Source: Treponema sp.
GTDB lineage: Bacteria; Spirochaetota; Spirochaetia; Treponematales; Treponemataceae
NCBI GenBank assembly: GCA_024695475.1
Contig: JAILIC010000003.1
Span: 1 to 47,195 of the forward strand
Length of the DNA: 47,195 bases
Reading direction: 5' to 3'
In this document: piece after piece, positions 44,201 to 47,195 of the stretch
Layout: each line of letters opens with the position of its first letter
Numbering within the stretch: the first letter of the stretch is position 1
Made by a program: the position numbers and the translations under genes
Notes under the pieces: generated by a model
Database searches by the model: none
Told to the model about the DNA's origin: nothing
What the model saw: only the letters and a program-made list of their open reading frames with translations

Positions 44201-44933
44201 TATCATTCAAATCAAAATCAGTTACTGAATCAGAAGAGGCTTCGGGTATATCAAGATTTGACAGATCAAAATCATCAGTACCAGTATCAGCAGTCACCTC
44301 ACTTGCAGCAGGCTCCGCCATATTACTATCAGCAACAGGCGGGATCTCAGCTGCCGATGGTTCATTGACATCGGGGATATCTAGAGCATCAAGATCTACA
44401 TCGTCTAAATTAAAATCACCAGAATCGTTATTGTCTTGTGCGAGGGCATCAAGTGGAGACTCATCAAAATTCAAACCGTCAATACCAGGCTCACCTGCTG
44501 CATCACCTGCTTGTGCAATGGCATCAAGAGGGGATTCATTTCCAGCAGCATCTGCAGCAGAATCATCGAGGAAGCCTGACAAATCAAGATCATCAAGACC
44601 GACATTGCCTACACCACCACCAAGAATATCATCTAGATTAGGAATATCACTAGGTCCTGAATTTCCTTCATCTGCACTATCGAGTGTATCCATATCCACA
44701 GGAGCTGCTTCGGATATTGACTCTGCATCAGAAACATTTCCAGCTGAATCGGATTGTTGTTCTTTTTTTTCTGGTACACCAAGGACAAAATCATCGGCAT
44801 CACTAGCTTCTGAAATATTTGTTGGAATTTCAGCTCGTACCGGTTTCTCACCACGAGAGGCTCTAATGACGCTCTCATTTCCTAAGGCAAGAATATCTTC
44901 ACTAAGCTTTCTTAATTGATCTAGTCCTGGCAT
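41283..44933 (-). CDS. flcA: FlcA-like periplasmic flagellar collar TPR protein
   Basis: 1216 residues. N-terminal MPGLDQLRKLSEDILALGNESVIRASRGEKP is followed by about 500 residues of acidic repeats (for example ENLDVGADTDFTIDNLDIS, three copies) and a conserved segment about 530-640. A single helix lies near 652-674 (IPMAIAGLVVAMIGMCLFFV), then TPR repeats fill 690-1216. One helix with an N-terminal cytoplasmic and C-terminal periplasmic TPR part fits the spirochaete collar protein FlcA (BB0326-type), which shapes periplasmic flagellar motors. The name is an architecture-based inference. Confidence 0.7.
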   Translation of the reverse strand: MPGLDQLRKLSEDILALGNESVIRASRGEKPVRAEIPTNISEASDADDFVLGVPEKKEQQSDSAGNVSDAESISEAAPVDMDTLDSADEGNSGPSDIPNLDDILGGGVGNVGLDDLDLSGFLDDSAADAAGNESPLDAIAQAGDAAGEPGIDGLNFDESPLDALAQDNNDSGDFNLDDVDLDALDIPDVNEPSAAEIPPVADSNMAEPAASEVTADTGTDDFDLSNLDIPEASSDSVTDFDLNDIPGGLEAPADDSESADIPSFDIPAESGDTATPEASSDIDFNLDDLDISDPTASSDIEKTPAPENLDVGADTDFTIDNLDISDTDSMADSTVSAAPEIPGSDDTPVPENLDIGSDTDFNIDIPDSISDGEAAEAPEDTSDTDFNLDDLDMADSGTTEDVPAATEDFDAVPMPSLDEEEAPSVPDVDFSDAGASEAVAGIDDLDMPDMNTTGDASDGFDMANLDFDMGTDDMSADIGGEMSMGVEAEDSGSIDDTGGLSDFEIPDTDSTLENGASDFELANPDDFEIPNFTNIEGEADLSKKETVEIGKEEAAPRTTLTDEEYEKFKANLTTYPLNVRIAVEELIAKDEFTDDVVFEVIDKVLKKVSARQLATHLEKLLDISIAVPRDYERRSFAEYEAYKSSIKYQLLNRVIPMAIAGLVVAMIGMCLFFVTDRFVYRPLKANSLYKQGYALLESDEYPQSEMKFQEAVSYHANKKWFFRYAVGYKNHKQYSRAETMYERILGTFDFDKQAGLEYAYMEMADLANYERAEKIVRRYVLDHYINDKDGILLLGDIYLEWAGEKDESKFDDARTQYASLIQLYGSNDLYLSRMMRYFIRIDNLREVLQLKEHFFPRPKSLGADDLTELSGYLLEKEYGELAPSEEYLRAIIEDVRPLLERAVKADPANPVAQYNLASYFVKTDNRNAAIATMQETIATFDKVPTIKKKDMNKRIDAYRQLGELYVEEHEYLKAEEVYSKGIGVYQQENEISGFEGNKNVGVLYSDMGDIDYYISGNMDNALRNYNRALQIYNDVPEIRYKVGVIQYGKQDYTNALGSFIKASEVVHNDNNLLLALGNVLALRNDNYAAQGYYQTLLDNIAMVRNRLGILFPHERDDEARLVDLYMRASNNLGVAQYRIAHQTGDSSLNGQAIVHLSESLNAWDALTRNPETLVRIGGSNLAEQNIRYIAHPYTDFAPAIYVDIPRTLTYDKGIAK

Positions 44934-45063
44934 GACGTTGTAATTTTACTCCACAAAAAATAGTATTACAAGTAGTAAAAAATTCTCTTTCTTATTTATA
45001 ATTACGGATTTTTTTTTATACCTCTTTACTACTAAATATAAGTAATTTTCGCTTGAGGTTTTT

Positions 45064-45069
45064 ATGTAA
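45064..45069 (+). promoter_or_regulatory. Start-stop codon pair in the leader of the CBM48-like gene
   Basis: GAGG (45055-45058) is correctly spaced before ATG at 45064, but the next codon is TAA. The pair is in frame with the CDS start at 45088, 24 nt further, which has no nearby SD. A start-stop element or early nonsense codon with reinitiation is possible. Confidence 0.5.
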
Positions 45070-45087
45070 CCTGACGATATTCAGAAT

Positions 45088-45816
45088 ATGGCAAAACGAA
45101 TTTTTCTTATATGTCTCATTTGTTTTACATTACTTTCATTATCTATTCAGGCTCAGGATGCAGAGACAGAAAACAAAATTTATGCATATGATGCATTAGT
45201 AACCGCAATGGACGGACCGGGAGCACCCCAAATCCTCGGTAAGGATATCGTTTTTACAACAGAGCGTAGTAGTTATCATTTTGTTGGCATCGCTTTTGAT
45301 TTTGAAAACTACAAGATAATACATCCATTTAAAATTCGTACCCTGACTGATGAAGATGGCGAGCCTACCAGGTCTTGGTTTTTCTATATTCTTACTCCGC
45401 CAGAAAATCTCACATCAATATCATATCGTCTTATACTAGATGGATTATGGACTACTGATCCTTTAAACAGCAACAAAGAGTATGATACTACACTTGGAGT
45501 AACAATTTCTAAACTTGCCATAGATACTCGTATTCCTCCAGAAACCTATCAGAAGAATAATGGATCTGTTCATTTTGTGTATAAAGGGGAATCAGGTCAA
45601 TGCATTAGATTAGGTGGGACATTTACCAATTGGGATTCCTGGATTTATTATTTGAATGAAACTACACCGGGAATTTATGAAATAGATATTCCGCTTACAA
45701 GCGGTACTTATTATTATACATTTTATAGAGGTATTACACCGCTCATCGATGCTAAAAATCCAATCCAGGCATATACACAAGATGGAAGAATAGCATCTGT
45801 CATCCATGTAAAATAA
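45088..45816 (+). CDS. Exported CBM48-like (glycogen-binding/isoamylase N-terminal) protein
   Basis: 242 residues. Signal peptide ends SIQAQD. Two beta-sandwich domains: about 30-145 unassigned, and 155-242 resembles AMPK-beta/isoamylase N-terminal CBM48: VHFVYKGESGQCIRLGGTFTNWDSW, with the conserved G-x-F-x-x-W, then GIYEIDIPLTSGTYYYTFYRG. This suggests binding to glycan in the periplasm; no catalytic domain. The CDS ATG is chosen because the signal peptide starts here; see the start-stop pair at 45064. It is divergent from the FlcA-like gene. Confidence 0.78.
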   Translation: MAKRIFLICLICFTLLSLSIQAQDAETENKIYAYDALVTAMDGPGAPQILGKDIVFTTERSSYHFVGIAFDFENYKIIHPFKIRTLTDEDGEPTRSWFFYILTPPENLTSISYRLILDGLWTTDPLNSNKEYDTTLGVTISKLAIDTRIPPETYQKNNGSVHFVYKGESGQCIRLGGTFTNWDSWIYYLNETTPGIYEIDIPLTSGTYYYTFYRGITPLIDAKNPIQAYTQDGRIASVIHVK

Positions 45817-45870
45817 AAGATATAGCAAAAAACTATGTTCTCTTTAAGAGACTCATCAGCCCTCATACGT

Positions 45871-45907
45871 GAAGTCAAGGTACACTGACGCGAAAAACCT
45901 TGACTTC
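45871..45907. terminator. Terminator hairpin between CBM48-like gene and ffh
   Basis: GAAGTCAAGG (45871-45880) and CCTTGACTTC (45898-45907) form a perfect 10-bp stem with a 17-nt loop between convergent genes. No clean T-tract on either side; bidirectional terminator inferred from position. Confidence 0.6.
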
Positions 45908-45944
45908 GCTGTTTATAAAAAAGAGAGGATGGTCATCTTTTACC

Positions 45945-47195
45945 TTAAAAACCAAACTTACCGTTTGACATACCAGACAGCTGTTGCATCAGTTTTGCCT
46001 GCATACCTCTATTACGGCTCAGTTTTTTCATTGTAAGTTTTATTTTTTCAAATTGCTTAATCAATTTATTTACTTCTGCAACTGATGTACCAGAGCCTTT
46101 AGCTATACGCTTACGTCTACTTGGACCAATAATCAAATGGTTAGCACGCTCTTTTTTAGTCATTGACTGAATAATAGCTTCTTGATGTTTCATCATGGAA
46201 GTATCAAGTTGCTGTCCATTCATTTGTCCTGCCAAACCTGGCATCATTTCCATCAAAGATTGCATAGAGCCCATCTTTTTTACTTGTTGAAACTGCGCAA
46301 GCATATCATCAAGGGTAAACTCATTACGGGCCATCTTCTGTTGCAGACGTTCAGCCTCTTCCTGATCAACGGTTTCCTGAGCTTTCTCAACCAAAGAAAC
46401 AATATCACCCATACCCAAGATACGGCTGGCAATTCGCTCTGGATGGAATACTTCAAAGTCTTCTGTTTTTTCACCAGTACCAATAAACAAAATTGGCTTA
46501 CCAGTGATAGATTTTAATGAAATTGCAGCACCACCACGGGCATCAGAGTCAAACTTAGTAAGAATAACACCTGTAAGACCGAGCTTTTCATCAAACGTCT
46601 GGGCGATTTCTACAGAGTTCTGTCCTGTCATAGCATCAGCGACAAGCAATACTTCAACAGGATTTACTTTTTGCTTTACAGAAATGAGTTCTGCCATCAT
46701 GTCATCATCGATCTGCAAGCGACCAGCAGTATCGATAAGGATAGTGTCATATCCATGCTGTTTTGCATATGTTATTGCATTCTCTGCAACTTGTACGGCA
46801 TTCTTGGTATCTTCTTTATATACAGGAACATCAATTTTTTGACCAAGAACACACAACTGTTCAACAGCAGCTGGTCGTACCAAGTCACAAGCAACTAATA
46901 ATGGTTTACGACCATCTTTTTTTAATTTATAGGCAAGCTTATGAGCTGCAGTTGTTTTACCAGCACCCTGTAAACCAAGCAACAGAATGATAGACTGGGT
47001 ATCAGGTCCTTTTAATTGCAAATCGACCTTAGTATCCCCCAGCAAATGTACCATACGATCATAAATTATCTTGATAAACTGCTGACCAGGATCAACTGCA
47101 CGAAGAACCTTCTCACCCTTTGCTTCTTCAATGGTTCCGTTTACAAAACGACGCACTACTCTGACATTAACATCAGCTTCAAGCAATGCCATCTT
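45945..47195 (-). CDS. ffh: Signal recognition particle protein Ffh (5' end outside window)
   Basis: SRP GTPase that binds signal peptides and 4.5S RNA and targets ribosomes to the membrane. The visible part begins inside the N domain at ...MALLEADVNVRVV, so roughly the first 40 residues lie beyond 47195. G domain motifs: GLQGAGKTTAAHKLA, DTAGR, TKFDSDARGG. The methionine-rich M domain (MGSMQSLMEMMPG) contains the RNA-binding SRRKRIAKGSG. It is incomplete only because of the window edge. Confidence 0.95.
   Translation of the reverse strand, partial: KMALLEADVNVRVVRRFVNGTIEEAKGEKVLRAVDPGQQFIKIIYDRMVHLLGDTKVDLQLKGPDTQSIILLLGLQGAGKTTAAHKLAYKLKKDGRKPLLVACDLVRPAAVEQLCVLGQKIDVPVYKEDTKNAVQVAENAITYAKQHGYDTILIDTAGRLQIDDDMMAELISVKQKVNPVEVLLVADAMTGQNSVEIAQTFDEKLGLTGVILTKFDSDARGGAAISLKSITGKPILFIGTGEKTEDFEVFHPERIASRILGMGDIVSLVEKAQETVDQEEAERLQQKMARNEFTLDDMLAQFQQVKKMGSMQSLMEMMPGLAGQMNGQQLDTSMMKHQEAIIQSMTKKERANHLIIGPSRRKRIAKGSGTSVAEVNKLIKQFEKIKLTMKKLSRNRGMQAKLMQQLSGMSNGKFGF

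Noticed and set aside
43306-44919. 538-codon plus-strand open frame
   Set aside because: It is antisense to the acidic repeats of the FlcA-like gene. The product is Ser/Ala/Pro low-complexity; the minus-strand frame has the conserved start, helix and TPRs.

Overview
The window looks like a chromosomal segment from a spirochaete, most likely a Treponema. The base composition is AT-rich. There is a FlcA-like flagellar-collar TPR protein (minus strand, 41283-44933), a DUF2259-type secreted protein, several lipoproteins with loose lipoboxes, and many proteins of unknown family. This taxonomic call is inferred from gene content. I saw no rRNA, tRNA, CRISPR array, transposase or integrase.

Layout. 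1-2100: convergent glycerate kinase and tartronate-semialdehyde reductase around a shared hairpin terminator. 2218-9144: a plus-strand cell-envelope cluster with a secreted discoidin-like protein, a VanW protein, a GT-C-like membrane protein, a hexapeptide acyltransferase and a large SH3/propeller-like lipoprotein. 9316-11675: two divergent membrane proteins of unknown family. 11676-14265: five exact 22-bp tandem repeats, then a TetR-led operon (TetR, DUF2271-like, small outer-membrane-like protein, iron-sulfur flavoprotein-like reductase). 14503-18709: a complete polyamine ABC importer, potABCD. 18726-21171 (minus): CorA, a formylglycine-generating-enzyme-like protein and an Endonuc_Holl-type protein with overlapping ends. 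21251-25336: small lipoprotein, phosphoesterase-hisC pair and leuCD.

25491-33085 is an accessory-looking minus-strand block. Its core is a probable operon: AAA+ ATPase, a FliG-like protein, a PcfJ-like protein and a two-helix membrane peptide, closed by a strong hairpin. The FliG-like protein has the middle and C-terminal rotor domains, including all charged positions used for torque, but lacks the FliF-binding N-terminal domain and the EHPQ motif. Downstream are an OGG-like DNA glycosylase, a Sel1-like protein, a small sigma-70 factor and a 24-codon micro-ORF whose peptide matches the CheY-binding N-terminus of FliM. Flagellar switch parts joined to an AAA+ ATPase and PcfJ are the best candidate here for an undescribed system.

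33126-47195 returns to housekeeping: a 641-residue unknown protein, ssb with an RBS-masking leader hairpin, a U32 peptidase-family protein, two exported proteins, a multi-span membrane protein, a dolichol-kinase/CDP-diglyceride-synthetase-like protein, the FlcA-like protein, a CBM48-like secreted protein with a start-stop codon pair in its leader, and ffh, cut by the window edge.
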